Source: Dongia rigui
GTDB taxonomy: Bacteria; Pseudomonadota; Alphaproteobacteria; Dongiales; Dongiaceae
DNA: 64,000 nt
Direction: 5' to 3'
NCBI RefSeq assembly: GCF_034044635.1
Contig: NZ_JAXCLX010000001.1
Location: 1,240,001-1,304,000, forward strand
The translations under genes and the position numbers were made by a program. Numbering within the stretch: position 1 is the stretch's first letter; each line of letters begins with the position of its first letter. The notes beneath the pieces were generated by a model. It searched no databases. It had not been told where the DNA came from and saw nothing but the letters and a program-made list of their open reading frames with translations. This document shows, in pieces, positions 36,838-45,718 of this stretch.

Positions 36838-37389
36838 TCACCGCGATCCGCCAGGACCCGTCCCACCCGTGCCGCCGCCGGGCACCGTTCCCCCAGGCCC
36901 CGCTGGACTCTGCATGCGGAAGCGGCTGCGATCCTCCTCGTTGATGAGGCCGAGCAACACCTTCTTGAAGCCTTCCACCGCCTCGGCGCCGGCGGCCTTA
37001 TAGGCGCGGGCAACCAGGGCCCGCTGGTCCTCGGTCAGGCGCCGTTCCAGTTCCGCGCCTTTGTCGGTCAGGCTCAACAGCCGCTGCCGCCGATCCGTGG
37101 TCCCAGGGCGCTGGACGATGAAGCCCTCCCGCACCAATTGGGAGAGAACGCGGCTGAGGCTCTGCTTGGTGATTTTCAGGATGTCGAGGAGGTCCGAGAC
37201 GGTCATCCCGGGATTGCGGCCGACGAAATAGATGACGCGGTGATGGGCGCGGCCAAAATCATAGGCGGCCAGGGTCTGGTCGGCGCGGGCGGTAAAATCG
37301 CGATAGCCGAAAAACAGCAGCTCGATTCCCTGCCGCAATTCATCGTCCCGCAGGAACAAGGGGTTAGGTACTGATTTCAAATCAGGCAT
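36838..37389 (-). CDS. MarR-family transcriptional regulator
   Basis: This 183-residue protein has the winged-helix MarR domain (TVSDLLDILKITKQSLSRVLSQLVREGFIVQRPG and the DRRQRLLSLTDKG wing), followed by a helical end and a Gly/Pro-rich C-terminal tail. Most MarR proteins repress their own operon and respond to small ligands. It is first in a MarR-OmpR-EnvZ operon and divergent from ilvE; an inverted repeat lies immediately upstream. No clear ribosome-binding site precedes ATG 37389, so a start further inside cannot be excluded. Confidence 0.9.
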   Translation of the reverse strand: MPDLKSVPNPLFLRDDELRQGIELLFFGYRDFTARADQTLAAYDFGRAHHRVIYFVGRNPGMTVSDLLDILKITKQSLSRVLSQLVREGFIVQRPGTTDRRQRLLSLTDKGAELERRLTEDQRALVARAYKAAGAEAVEGFKKVLLGLINEEDRSRFRMQSPAGPGGTVPGGGTGGTGPGGSR

Positions 37390-37396
37390 TTTTTAT

Positions 37397-37411
37397 GTCA
37401 GCCATGTTGAC
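37397..37411. promoter_or_regulatory. Inverted repeat before the MarR gene, possible operator
   Basis: GTCAGCCATGTTGAC is an imperfect inverted repeat (GTCA-C-G-TGAC symmetry) lying 8-22 bases before the MarR start and 78 bases before ilvE, in an AT-rich stretch that is unlike the surrounding sequence. A MarR autoregulatory site is plausible. Confidence 0.4.
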
Positions 37412-37488
37412 TTATCTAACCAAATATTTTAAAACGAGCTCATTCCGGGTTCCTTTATAACCCGATGTGAAGCCCTGTGGAGGAATTC

Positions 37489-38364
37489 ATGAGTTTAGTG
37501 CCTTTCGACGACCGTGACGGTGAGCTCTGGATGGACGGCAAATTCGTGCCCTGGCGCGAAGCGAAGCTGCACGTCCTCTCCCATGGCCTCCATTATGCCT
37601 CAGCCGTGTTCGAAGGCGAACGCTCCTATAACGGCAAGGTGTTCAAGTCCCGGCAGCACACCGAGCGCCTGCACCGCTCGGCCGAGATCGTCGGCTACCA
37701 GATCCCCTTTTCAGTCGATGAGCTGGAAAAGGCCAAGACCGAGCTGGTGCGCCGCACCGGCTTCAAGAACTGCTATGTCCGGGCGATCGCCTGGCGCGGC
37801 AGCGAAATGATGGGGGTTTCGGCCCAGAACAACACCATCCACGTGGCCATTGCCGCCTGGGAATGGCCGTCCTATTTCTCGCCCAACCTGCTGGCGAACG
37901 GCATCCGCCTGAAATGGGCCAAGTACCGCCGCCCGGCCCCGGACACGGCGCCGACCGCCGCCAAGGCCTCCGGCCTCTACCAGATCTGCACGATCTCGAA
38001 GCATGAGGCCGAGCGCGATGGTTTCCAGGACGCCATGATGCTGGATTACCGCGGCCTTCTGGCCGAGGCGACCGGCGCCAATGTGTTTCTGGTCCAGAAC
38101 GGTGAATTGCACACGCCGACGCCGGATTGCTTTTTGAATGGCCTCACCCGCCAGACCGTGATCGAGCTCGCCCAGCGCCGCCAGATCAAGGTCGTCGAGC
38201 GTGCCATTCAGCCGGAAGAACTGGGGAAGACCGACGAAGTCTTCCTCGTGGGTTCGGCGGCCGAAGTGACGCCCGTCGGCCAGATCGGCGACTACAAATT
38301 CACGCCCGGCCCGATGACCAAGCTGATGCGCGAAGACTATCTGAAGGAAGTGGGCGCGGCCTGA
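37489..38364 (+). CDS. ilvE: Branched-chain amino acid aminotransferase
   Basis: This 291-residue class IV PLP aminotransferase interconverts valine, leucine and isoleucine with their 2-oxo acids. It has the start DGELWMDGKFVPWREAKLHVLSHGLHY, VRAIAWRG, the PLP lysine in AAKASGLYQ and the EATGANVFLV segment. GGAGG seven bases before ATG 37489 fixes the start; an upstream in-frame GTG is not needed. Its promoter region is shared with the divergent MarR-OmpR-EnvZ operon, a linkage seen in related alphaproteobacteria. Confidence 0.94.
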   Translation: MSLVPFDDRDGELWMDGKFVPWREAKLHVLSHGLHYASAVFEGERSYNGKVFKSRQHTERLHRSAEIVGYQIPFSVDELEKAKTELVRRTGFKNCYVRAIAWRGSEMMGVSAQNNTIHVAIAAWEWPSYFSPNLLANGIRLKWAKYRRPAPDTAPTAAKASGLYQICTISKHEAERDGFQDAMMLDYRGLLAEATGANVFLVQNGELHTPTPDCFLNGLTRQTVIELAQRRQIKVVERAIQPEELGKTDEVFLVGSAAEVTPVGQIGDYKFTPGPMTKLMREDYLKEVGAA

Positions 38365-38388
38365 ACCTCGCCTTCGCCTGAGAAACCG

Positions 38389-38420
38389 ACGCGGGAGAGA
38401 AATCTCCCGCGTTTTTCTTT
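38389..38420 (+). terminator. Intrinsic terminator after ilvE
   Basis: A perfect 10-bp stem (38389-38398 with 38403-38412) closed by a GAAA tetraloop is followed by a T-rich tail (TTTTCTTTT). It ends the ilvE transcript and could also serve the convergent DCC gene. Confidence 0.9.
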
Positions 38421-38430
38421 TGCGGAAGAC

Positions 38431-38799
38431 CTACCAGCGGCCGTGCCGTTTGTTCCAGGCAAAGAGCTGATCGGCAAAGCGGTCGTAAAGCCAGCGGCTG
38501 ACCGGGCGCAGCGGGCGCCACATCATCAGCCGCCCCAGCCACGCCTGCCCCGGCGTTTCCAGCATCAGCCGCGCGATGGCATCGGCGCCCACAAAAACCG
38601 TCCCCGTGTCATCCCGTACATGCAGGCTGTGGCGAACCGTGTCGAGATCGGCGCCGATCTCGCAGACCAGGTTGCTGTCGGCGGCGATATCCTTCCAAGC
38701 GGCGTCGGATTGCTGGCGCGCCATGCGGTCGCGCTGGTTCTCGATGCCGGCTCTGCAGACCGGACAGGCGCTGTTGTAATAAACCTCGAGCTTGGCCAA
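38431..38799 (-). CDS. DCC family (DUF393) thiol-disulfide protein
   Basis: This 122-residue protein matches the DUF393/DCC family, with YYNSACPVCRAGI near the start (Cys12 and Cys15, a thioredoxin-like CxxC) and the C-terminal MWRPLRPVSRWLYDRFADQLF block. The family is predicted to have a thioredoxin-like fold; its function is unknown. The start is TTG 38799, supported by GGAG seven bases upstream and by the fact that the N-terminus must begin just before LEVYYNSAC. It converges with ilvE. Confidence 0.85.
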   Translation of the reverse strand: MAKLEVYYNSACPVCRAGIENQRDRMARQQSDAAWKDIAADSNLVCEIGADLDTVRHSLHVRDDTGTVFVGADAIARLMLETPGQAWLGRLMMWRPLRPVSRWLYDRFADQLFAWNKRHGRW

Positions 38800-38830
38800 A
38801 TCGCTTCTCCGCGGGTGTGGCCGCAGCCTA

Positions 38831-38868
38831 GCACAAAGAAAGACGGGGTGCCGCAAGCGGCACCCCGG
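38831..38868 (-). terminator. Minus-strand terminator downstream of degP
   Basis: A perfect 10-bp stem (38845-38854 with 38857-38866, AA between the arms) is followed on the minus strand by GTCTTTCTTTGTG. It lies 190 bases beyond the degP stop and probably ends the degP transcript. Confidence 0.7.
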
Positions 38869-38911
38869 TTCAGTCGGAGGAACAACAGGGAAGTCTTAAG
38901 GTGAAAGGGGT

Positions 38912-39011
38912 GGCCGACGTCGGTGGGGGATGGGGTACCAACGTCGGCCTGACCGGGCGCCGCTGCAGGAGGCAGTTCCTGCGGGGACAGGGGCGGTGAC
39001 GGCGCCCGGCC
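38912..39011 (-). other. Structured region in the degP 3' untranslated region
   Basis: Two perfect 9-bp hairpins lie side by side: 38912-38920 with 38941-38949, and 38953-38961 with 39001-39009. The second encloses an inner 6-bp hairpin (38965-38970 with 38977-38982). They are located between the degP stop and its terminator. A processed 3' RNA or an mRNA-stabilising structure is possible; there is no proof of either. Confidence 0.4.
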
Positions 39012-39053
39012 TTTAGTGCTTCGGTTCCGAATTCGTCAGAACCGTGTCTCTTG

Positions 39054-40613
39054 TTACGCCTTCAAATTGACGGCGATGAAGTGATCGCGGCCGTCGCGGT
39101 TGACCAGCATGACCAGGACCGGCTTGTCGCTTTTCTTCGCCGCCTCAGCGAGGCGCGTGATTTCGGCTGGTTCCGTCACGTCGCTGTTGCCGATGCGCTC
39201 GATGACATCGCCGGGCTTCAAGCCCTGATCGACCAGCGGCGAATCCTCGGTCAAGTCGACGATGACGACACCCTTGGTCTTGTCATCCAGGTTGAACGCC
39301 TGGCGTGCCTCTGGTGTCAGGGCCGCGAGCTTGGCACCCAACACGGCGCTTTCCGAACCGTCGCCGGCATTGCCGCTGTCATCGCCATTGTCATTGGCGG
39401 CGACCTTCTCCGGCTTCAGCTTGCCGATCTCGACCGAAATCTCCTTCTCATGGCCATCGCGCAGGATGTCGAGCGTCGCCTTCGACCCCGGATCGGCATT
39501 GGCGACAAGACGCGGCAGATCGCGCATTTCCATGACCTTGCTGCCGTTGAAGGCCAGCACCACGTCGCCGGGTTTGAGATCGGCTTTGGCCGCCGGCGAG
39601 CTGGGATCGATATTGGCGACCAGCGCACCCTTGGGTTCATCAAGGCCGATCCCTTGCGCCAGGTCCGGCGTCACCTGCTGGATCTCGACGCCGAGCCAGC
39701 CACGTTCGATCGATCCCTTTTCGCGCAATTCGGCCACCACGGTCTTGGCAAGGTTGCTGGGGATAGCAAAACCGATGCCGACCGAACCGCCCGAGGGCGA
39801 GACGATCGCCGTGTTGATGCCGACCACATGGCCGCTCATATCGAAGGTCGGGCCGCCGGAATTACCCTGGTTGATGGCGGCGTCGATCTGCAGGAAGTCG
39901 TCGAACGGCCCTTCATGAATGTCGCGGCTGCGGGCCGAGACGATGCCGGTCGTGACCGAACCGCCGAGGCCGAACGGGTTGCCGACGGCCATCACCCAAT
40001 CGCCCACACGAGCCTTGTCCGAATCGCCCCAGGGAACCGAGGGCAGCGGCTTCTTGGCTTCGACCTTGAGCAGTGCCAGATCGGTCTTCGGATCGGTGCC
40101 GATCAGCTTGGCCGGATATTCGGTCCCGTCCGGCAATGTCGCCGTGATGTCGGTCGAATCCTCGATCACATGGTTGTTGGTGACGATGTAGCCGGCCGGA
40201 TCGATAATGAAGCCCGACCCCAGCGACATCGCCTTATGCATCTGCTTGTGGCCGCCGCCCTGCTGTTCCTCGAACTGCTTGAACAGGTCTTCGAAGGGCG
40301 AGCCCTTGGGGAAGTTGAACGGCATCTCGGCGCCATCGCTCTCGGCGACTTTGCGCGAGGACGAGATGTTGACCACCGCCGGCGTCACCTTGGCGGCAAG
40401 ATCGGCAAAGCTCGCCGGGCGTGTCTGGTCGGCAACGCCCGAATTGGTCAGATTCTGATCGGCCTTCGCTTCGGCCACATGGGCAAGGCTCAGGGCGGGC
40501 GGCACGAAGGCCAGCGCCCCCATGAACAGGGCCGCGCGGCCGACCGTCACGAATAACCGGCTGCGGCTGCTTTCGGGCGCGGGGGACGCGCTCACGGAAA
40601 CTCTCTCGGTCAT
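39054..40613 (-). CDS. degP: DegP/HtrA-family periplasmic serine protease
   Basis: This 519-residue Do-like protease degrades misfolded envelope proteins. It has a signal-like N-terminal helix (about 20-45), a trypsin-like domain with the triad His148 (TNNHVIED), an Asp in KTDLALLKV and Ser252 (GNSGGP), then two PDZ domains (about 300-390 and 420-515). ATG 40613 has GGAG six bases upstream; ATG 40625 lies before that site. It is divergent from a response regulator/kinase pair, a layout like the Cpx system, which in enterobacteria controls degP. Confidence 0.95.
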   Translation of the reverse strand: MTERVSVSASPAPESSRSRLFVTVGRAALFMGALAFVPPALSLAHVAEAKADQNLTNSGVADQTRPASFADLAAKVTPAVVNISSSRKVAESDGAEMPFNFPKGSPFEDLFKQFEEQQGGGHKQMHKAMSLGSGFIIDPAGYIVTNNHVIEDSTDITATLPDGTEYPAKLIGTDPKTDLALLKVEAKKPLPSVPWGDSDKARVGDWVMAVGNPFGLGGSVTTGIVSARSRDIHEGPFDDFLQIDAAINQGNSGGPTFDMSGHVVGINTAIVSPSGGSVGIGFAIPSNLAKTVVAELREKGSIERGWLGVEIQQVTPDLAQGIGLDEPKGALVANIDPSSPAAKADLKPGDVVLAFNGSKVMEMRDLPRLVANADPGSKATLDILRDGHEKEISVEIGKLKPEKVAANDNGDDSGNAGDGSESAVLGAKLAALTPEARQAFNLDDKTKGVVIVDLTEDSPLVDQGLKPGDVIERIGNSDVTEPAEITRLAEAAKKSDKPVLVMLVNRDGRDHFIAVNLKA

Positions 40614-40737
40614 TTCTATCTCCATTCTCGGGCCCCCGATGGTGTTTCTGGGGAAGGCCGCGTTGGAGAGGATATTGTTCTTGCCCTGTCACAGCGCCAT
40701 GTCGGCCGGCATGCTATTTGGCAACGCTTTGCGACCA

Positions 40738-40780
40738 GGGCGCCAGTTGTTACAAGATGTTACCAAATAGGCTGGCGCCC
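40738..40780. promoter_or_regulatory. CpxR-like direct repeat framed by an inverted repeat
   Basis: In the degP/response-regulator divergent region, GTTAC-N5-GTTAC (40749-40763; GTAAC-N5-GTAAC on the other strand) closely matches the known CpxR box GTAAA-N5-GTAAA. It is flanked by a perfect 9-bp inverted repeat (40738-40746 with 40772-40780). It lies 45 bases before the regulator start. Binding by the neighbouring regulator is inferred. Confidence 0.55.
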
Positions 40781-40807
40781 GCCGGAATCCGCGGATAAAT
40801 CTCATCC

Positions 40808-41554
40808 ATGAGCGAAAAAACGCCTCACATCCTCATTACGGACGACGACCGCGAAATCCGCGATCTGCTGTCGCGCTTTCTGGAAAAGCATGGCTTCCGC
40901 TGCAGCCAGGCCGCCGATGGGCGCGACATGCGCCGGGTCCTCGCGGATGCCAAGATCGACCTGCTGGTGCTCGATGTCATGATGCCCGGCGAAACCGGGC
41001 TGCAGCTCTGTGCCCAGCTTCGCGCCGACCGCAACACGGCGCTGTCACGCCTGCCCGTCATCATGCTGACCGCCGCCGGCGAGGAGACCGACCGCATCAT
41101 CGGCCTGGAAATGGGCGCCGACGATTACCTGCCCAAGCCCTTCTCCCCGCGCGAATTGCTGGCCCGCATCCGCGCCGTGCTGCGGCGTGGTGGGTATGAG
41201 GCACCGGCGGGCGAAGGTGAGCCGGTGCAACTCCTGGTCTTTGAGGATTGGCGCATCGATCTTTCCGGCCGTCGCGTCAATGGCCCCGCCGGCGAAGTCG
41301 AGCTGTCGACCGGTGAATTCGATCTGTTGGTGGCGCTCGCCGAACGGCCGCAACGCGTCCTCTCACGCGATCAACTCCTGGACCTCACCAAGGGTCGCAC
41401 GGCCCAGCCTTTCGACCGCAGCATCGACGTGCAGGTCGGGCGCTTGCGGCGCAAGATCGAAAGCGACCCGACGCAACCCCGCTTTATCACCACCGTGCGC
41501 GGTGGCGGCTACATGTTCGCTGCCAAGGTCACGCGCGAAACCGGCAGGCCATGA
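40808..41554 (+). CDS. OmpR/CpxR-type response regulator
   Basis: A 248-residue regulator with a receiver domain ([12 protein letters not shown], phospho-acceptor Asp in [14 protein letters not shown], Lys in [13 protein letters not shown]) and a winged-helix effector domain (about 140-240) ending in [15 protein letters not shown]. It overlaps the following kinase by four bases (ATGA). Its divergent partner is degP, so an envelope-stress role like CpxR is likely but not proven. It could also be of the general OmpR class with other targets. Confidence 0.92.
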   Translation: MSEKTPHILITDDDREIRDLLSRFLEKHGFRCSQAADGRDMRRVLADAKIDLLVLDVMMPGETGLQLCAQLRADRNTALSRLPVIMLTAAGEETDRIIGLEMGADDYLPKPFSPRELLARIRAVLRRGGYEAPAGEGEPVQLLVFEDWRIDLSGRRVNGPAGEVELSTGEFDLLVALAERPQRVLSRDQLLDLTKGRTAQPFDRSIDVQVGRLRRKIESDPTQPRFITTVRGGGYMFAAKVTRETGRP

Positions 41555-42906
41555 GCCGCCGCCTCATCCCCGACAGCATCCTCGCCTGGCTGCTGCTGAT
41601 CCTCTTCACCGGCGTGCTGGCGAGCCAGGCCGTCACGGTTCTGCTCCACAACCTCAACCGCAACGAGGTTCTGCTCCGTCTCGAAGACCAGCGCGCGGCC
41701 GAGCGCATCGCCGCCTTGGCCGTGTTCCTTGATCACACATCGCCACCCTTGCGGCACGGCGTCGCCGAGGCGATGAGCGGTCCGTCGCTCGATGTGCGCA
41801 TGTCCAATCGTCCGCTGGTGGCTACCACCGAGGCGCCGCGCGAACTGGCACCGCTCGCCGCCGCCATCGCCGATCGCCTCAAAGGCGTCAATTGGCGCGA
41901 GATCCGCGTCGGCACCGGCCAGCCCGGCGAGAAGGAACGGGCCAATGACCTGGTTCCCATGCGGGTGGCCATCGGCCTTTTCGATGGCTCGTGGCTCAAT
42001 TTCGAATTCCTGATGGTGGCGAGCCTCCCATGGGCGTCGCCCCAGTTCCTGGGCCTTACCGCGGGATCGGTCGTCGCCGTCCTGGGTCTTTGCCTCTATG
42101 CGCTGCTACGCCTGATGCGGCCATTGGAGCGGCTCACCCGCGCTGCCGAATCGCTCGGTCGATCGGGTACCACGCAGCCGCTGCCGGAATCCGGCGTCGG
42201 CGAGGTGCGCCGCGCCGCCAGCGCCTTCAACAAGATGCAGGCCCGCATCAGCCGCCTCATCGAAGACCGGCTGCAGATGATTGCCGCGATCTCGCACGAT
42301 CTTAAAACACCCATCACGCGGCTGCGCTTGCGCGCCGAGCTGATGGATGACGAGGAGATGCGGGGCAAGCTCCTCAAAGACCTCGACGAGATGGAGGCGA
42401 TGATCGGCTCCACCCTCGCTTTCGCCCGCGAAGAGGGAAACCCCGAGCCTGCCCGCAGCATCGATCTGCGCGCGCTTGTGAAGGAGGCCGGCGAACATCA
42501 GCCGGCCATGCGCCTGGGCATCGCCGGCACCGGCCCCTGGGAGGTCGTGGCACAACCCTTGGCCCTGAAACGGGCGGTCGCCAATCTCATCGATAACGCC
42601 GTCAAATACGGCAGCGACGCCACAGTGAACCTTGCACGTGGGCAGGATGCCGACGGCCACCCCCGGTTCGAAATCCGCATCGATGATCGCGGCCCCGGCA
42701 TTCCTGCGGCTGAGATGGACCGGGTCTTCCGTCCCTTCTATCGCATCGAAGGGTCCCGCAACCGCGATTCCGGCGGCACGGGTCTGGGTCTTGCCATTGC
42801 CCGCAGCGCCGTCCTCGCCCAAGGCGGGGAGATCGACTTACACAATCGTATGGCGCCCGACGGCACCATTGCCGGCCTGACCGCCCGCGTTTTGTTACCA
42901 GCTTGA
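41551..42906 (+). CDS. Sensor histidine kinase paired with the CpxR-like regulator
   Basis: This 451-residue kinase has an N-terminal membrane helix (about 10-32), a periplasmic part, a second helix (about 165-187), HAMP, a dimerisation domain with SHDLKTPITRLRLRAEL (note Lys in place of the more common Arg) and a HATPase domain with DNAVKYG, DDRGPGIP and GGTGLGLAIARS. It is co-translated with the response regulator. A 241-base gap follows, containing a CGTGTT/AACACG hairpin at 42911-42926 without a T tract and no recognisable gene. Confidence 0.92.
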   Translation: MSRRLIPDSILAWLLLILFTGVLASQAVTVLLHNLNRNEVLLRLEDQRAAERIAALAVFLDHTSPPLRHGVAEAMSGPSLDVRMSNRPLVATTEAPRELAPLAAAIADRLKGVNWREIRVGTGQPGEKERANDLVPMRVAIGLFDGSWLNFEFLMVASLPWASPQFLGLTAGSVVAVLGLCLYALLRLMRPLERLTRAAESLGRSGTTQPLPESGVGEVRRAASAFNKMQARISRLIEDRLQMIAAISHDLKTPITRLRLRAELMDDEEMRGKLLKDLDEMEAMIGSTLAFAREEGNPEPARSIDLRALVKEAGEHQPAMRLGIAGTGPWEVVAQPLALKRAVANLIDNAVKYGSDATVNLARGQDADGHPRFEIRIDDRGPGIPAAEMDRVFRPFYRIEGSRNRDSGGTGLGLAIARSAVLAQGGEIDLHNRMAPDGTIAGLTARVLLPA

Positions 42907-43147
42907 TATCCGTGTTCGTTAACACGAAAAACGTGTGATTTATGATTTATTCACCATTCAGCAAGCTTGTTGATTGGGGCGACTTGCTTTAGTGAGTTCT
43001 GCAACCAGAGAATAGCGAGACAGATGCGGGATTAGCTAACAAACCCCGCGTGATGTTGAAGCTGTCACAAGACCAGAACCGTCAAAAATAAAGAATGTTC
43101 AACCGGTGCAGGCTCCAGACTGGGGCTGGCGGCGGCGTGACAGCGTA

Positions 43148-44464
43148 ATGGGGCGGCAGGGCATGGCGTCGAGTACCGAGCTCATCGAGCTGATGGCGGA
43201 ACGCAGGCAGGAAGAAACGCTGAAGGACGCCGAACAGCGCATCCTGCGGGCGATCGTTGAAGACGTGCCCCTGTGCGATATCCTGGACCTCGCCTGCCGT
43301 GCGCTGGAAAGTGTGCTGAGCGAGGCACTCTGTTCTGTCCTGCTGCTTTCACCCGACGGCAAACATCTGGTCCATGGCGCGGCCCCGCATCTGCCCACGG
43401 AATATTCGGCGGCGATCGACGGCGCCCCCATCGGGCCCGCCGTCGGCTCCTGCGGGACCGCGGCCTATACCGGCGAGATGGTGGTGGTCGAAGATATCGA
43501 GACCGACCCACTCTGGGCTGATTACAAGCAGATTGCGATGCCGCATGGCCTGCGCGCCTGCTGGTCGATCCCGCTGAAGTCGAAAGGCGGCGCGGTCCTT
43601 GGCACCTTTGCCACCTATCACCGCACAACCTATCGCCCGAGCCAGCGCGAACTCGACATCGCCTGGCGCCTCGCCGCCTCCGCCGCCATCGCCATCCAGC
43701 GCAAGCTGCTCGACGAAGCCTTGATCGCCGAAAAGGAAAAGGCCGAAGCGGGAAGCCGGGCGAAGTCGGAATTCCTGGCCAATATGAGCCATGAGCTGCG
43801 CACGCCGTTGAATGCCATCTTGGGCTTTTCCGAAGCAATCGATCGCCTGCTGCTGGATCCGGAAAAGACGCGCGAATATGCCCGCGACATTCATCGCAGC
43901 GGGCGACAGCTGCTGGAACTGATCAACGATCTGCTCGATGTCGGCCGCATCGAGTCTGGGACCGCCAAGCTCAACCGCCAGCGTTTCCATCTCGGCAGCA
44001 ATCTGGCCGAGCAGATCGATCTGGTGCGCCACGCCTTTCCCGACGCGGCCCCGATCTATATCAACATCGGGCCGGAATGCCCCGACCTGCTGGTCGACAC
44101 GCGCAGCTTCCGCCAGGTCATCCTCAACATCGTCGGCAATGCGGCAAAGTTCACACCGGCCGATGGCCGCATCGATATTGCCGCCGATTGCACAGGCCCG
44201 GGTCTGCGTCTCACCGTCACCGATACCGGCCCCGGCATCCCGCCGGAAATCATGCGCGATCTCGGCCAACCCTTCCGCTCGGGCGAAGCCGCTTATAGCC
44301 GCAAATATGGCGGCAGCGGCCTGGGGCTCTATATCAGCCGCAAGCTGATCCAGGGCCACAATGGTTCGCTGGATGTGACAAGCGAAGTGGGCCAGGGCAC
44401 GCGCATCACCATCAGCCTGCCGGAGAATGCCGTGCTGCGCGCCGGGGCGCACAGCCCCGGTTGA
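43148..44464 (+). CDS. Cytoplasmic GAF-domain histidine kinase
   Basis: This orphan kinase of about 438 residues has a GAF domain (about 45-205; HGAAPHLPTEYSAAIDGAPIGPAVGSCGTAAY, WSIPLKSKGGAVLGTFATYH), then SHELRTPLNAILGFSEAIDRLL (phospho-acceptor His) and a HATPase domain ending in GGSGLGLYISRKLI. No membrane helices are present, so it senses an internal signal. No response regulator is adjacent. The start is uncertain: ATG 43148 is used; ATG 43163 and GTG 43106 share the frame and none has a strong ribosome-binding site. It converges with the cyclopropane synthase gene. Confidence 0.88.
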   Translation: MGRQGMASSTELIELMAERRQEETLKDAEQRILRAIVEDVPLCDILDLACRALESVLSEALCSVLLLSPDGKHLVHGAAPHLPTEYSAAIDGAPIGPAVGSCGTAAYTGEMVVVEDIETDPLWADYKQIAMPHGLRACWSIPLKSKGGAVLGTFATYHRTTYRPSQRELDIAWRLAASAAIAIQRKLLDEALIAEKEKAEAGSRAKSEFLANMSHELRTPLNAILGFSEAIDRLLLDPEKTREYARDIHRSGRQLLELINDLLDVGRIESGTAKLNRQRFHLGSNLAEQIDLVRHAFPDAAPIYINIGPECPDLLVDTRSFRQVILNIVGNAAKFTPADGRIDIAADCTGPGLRLTVTDTGPGIPPEIMRDLGQPFRSGEAAYSRKYGGSGLGLYISRKLIQGHNGSLDVTSEVGQGTRITISLPENAVLRAGAHSPG

Positions 44465-44467
44465 CGC

Positions 44468-45718
44468 TCACTCGGCGGCCTGGCCGTTGCTCCAGATCAT
44501 CTTGGTCTTCGGCCGTGCCGCTTCGGCGCGCTCCCAGTCGAACATGTAGTCGCGCGTGATCGGCACCGCCGCGATGCCGCGCGACAGCTGCATCTGGAAC
44601 ACCATGTTGTAATCGTGGCGGAACGACAATTCGCTGCCCACCAGATAGAACTCCCACATGCGGCAGAAACGCTCGTCGTAAAGCGCTTGGATGGCAGCTC
44701 GGTTCTGTTCGAAATTCGCCCGCCAATGCTTCAGCGTCTCGGCATAATGGAGGCGCAGGATCTCGATATCGGTCACCCACAGCCCCGTCTCCTCGACCAC
44801 CGGCAGGACTTCAGATAGCGCCGGCGAATACCCCCCTGGGAAAATATACTTTCTCAACCAGGGGTTTGTATGACCCGGCCCATCGCGCCGGCCGATCGCG
44901 TGTAAAAGGGCGACACCGCCCGGCACCAGCAATTCCTCAATCTTGGCGAAGAATTCCGGGAAGTGCTTGAGACCCACATGCTCGAACATGCCGACCGAGA
45001 CGATGCGGTCGAACCGCCCCGGTTCCAGTCGATAGTCCTGCAGTTTGAAGTCGACCTGGCCCTCGAGGCCGGCGGCCTTCACACGGGCGCAGGCGATTTC
45101 ATGTTGCTCCTTCGAGAGTGTCACACCCGTCACATGGACGCCGGCCGTCTTGGCAAGATAGATGCCAAGCCCGCCCCAGCCACAGCCGATATCGAGCAGC
45201 TTTTGGCCCGGCTGCAGGATCAATTTCGACGCGATGTGGCGCATCTTGGCCTGCTGTGCTTCCGCCAATGTCAGCGTTGGCGTGGCAAAATAGGCGCAGG
45301 AATACTGCATGCTGTCGTCAAGGAAGAGCTCGAACAGCTTGCGGCTGAGATCATAATGATGGGCAACATGCTGCTGTGCCGCACCGACTGGATTGCGCTG
45401 ATGCCACCAGCGTAAGCAGCGATTGATGACCTTGAACACCTTCTGCGACTGCAGGCTGCTCAGCCCCTCGGTGTTGCGCATGGCGATGTCGATGAAGTCG
45501 TAGAGCGACCCATCCTCGATCGTCAGGCGGCCGTCCATGTAAGCTTCGCCGACCTTGAGCCACGGGCTGAGGCCCAGGCTCCAGTTCAAGGCCGGATCGT
45601 GCAGACGCAAGGTGACGGAGGGCGCACCGCTGCCGAAATCCTGGCGCCTGCCCTGATGATCGATGACCGCGATATGTCCCTGTCGGATCCCGGCCTGCAA
45701 GAGTCTGGCAAAAAGCAT
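44468..45718 (-). CDS. Cyclopropane-fatty-acyl-phospholipid synthase family protein
   Basis: This 416-residue SAM-dependent enzyme adds a methylene group to unsaturated acyl chains of membrane phospholipids. Signatures are AHHYDLSRKLFELFLDDSMQYSCAYF, the SAM loop LLDIGCGWGGLGIYLA, VSVGMFEHVG and the C-terminal WRANFEQNRAAIQALYDERFCRMWEFYL. The N-terminal lipid-binding part is complete. It lies 180 bases downstream of queG on the same strand with no clear link. Other related enzymes methylate different lipid positions, so the exact product is not certain. Confidence 0.93.
   Translation of the reverse strand: MLFARLLQAGIRQGHIAVIDHQGRRQDFGSGAPSVTLRLHDPALNWSLGLSPWLKVGEAYMDGRLTIEDGSLYDFIDIAMRNTEGLSSLQSQKVFKVINRCLRWWHQRNPVGAAQQHVAHHYDLSRKLFELFLDDSMQYSCAYFATPTLTLAEAQQAKMRHIASKLILQPGQKLLDIGCGWGGLGIYLAKTAGVHVTGVTLSKEQHEIACARVKAAGLEGQVDFKLQDYRLEPGRFDRIVSVGMFEHVGLKHFPEFFAKIEELLVPGGVALLHAIGRRDGPGHTNPWLRKYIFPGGYSPALSEVLPVVEETGLWVTDIEILRLHYAETLKHWRANFEQNRAAIQALYDERFCRMWEFYLVGSELSFRHDYNMVFQMQLSRGIAAVPITRDYMFDWERAEAARPKTKMIWSNGQAAE

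Noticed and set aside
38901-39000. 32-codon GTG frame in the gap next to degP
   Set aside because: Only 32 codons, overlaps the hairpins, and has composition driven by the palindromes. A structured 3' region explains the sequence better.
42907-43147. Possible tRNA or small gene in the 241-base gap
   Set aside because: I found no cloverleaf arms or TTCRANNC box and no frame with a ribosome-binding site; only short hairpins are visible.
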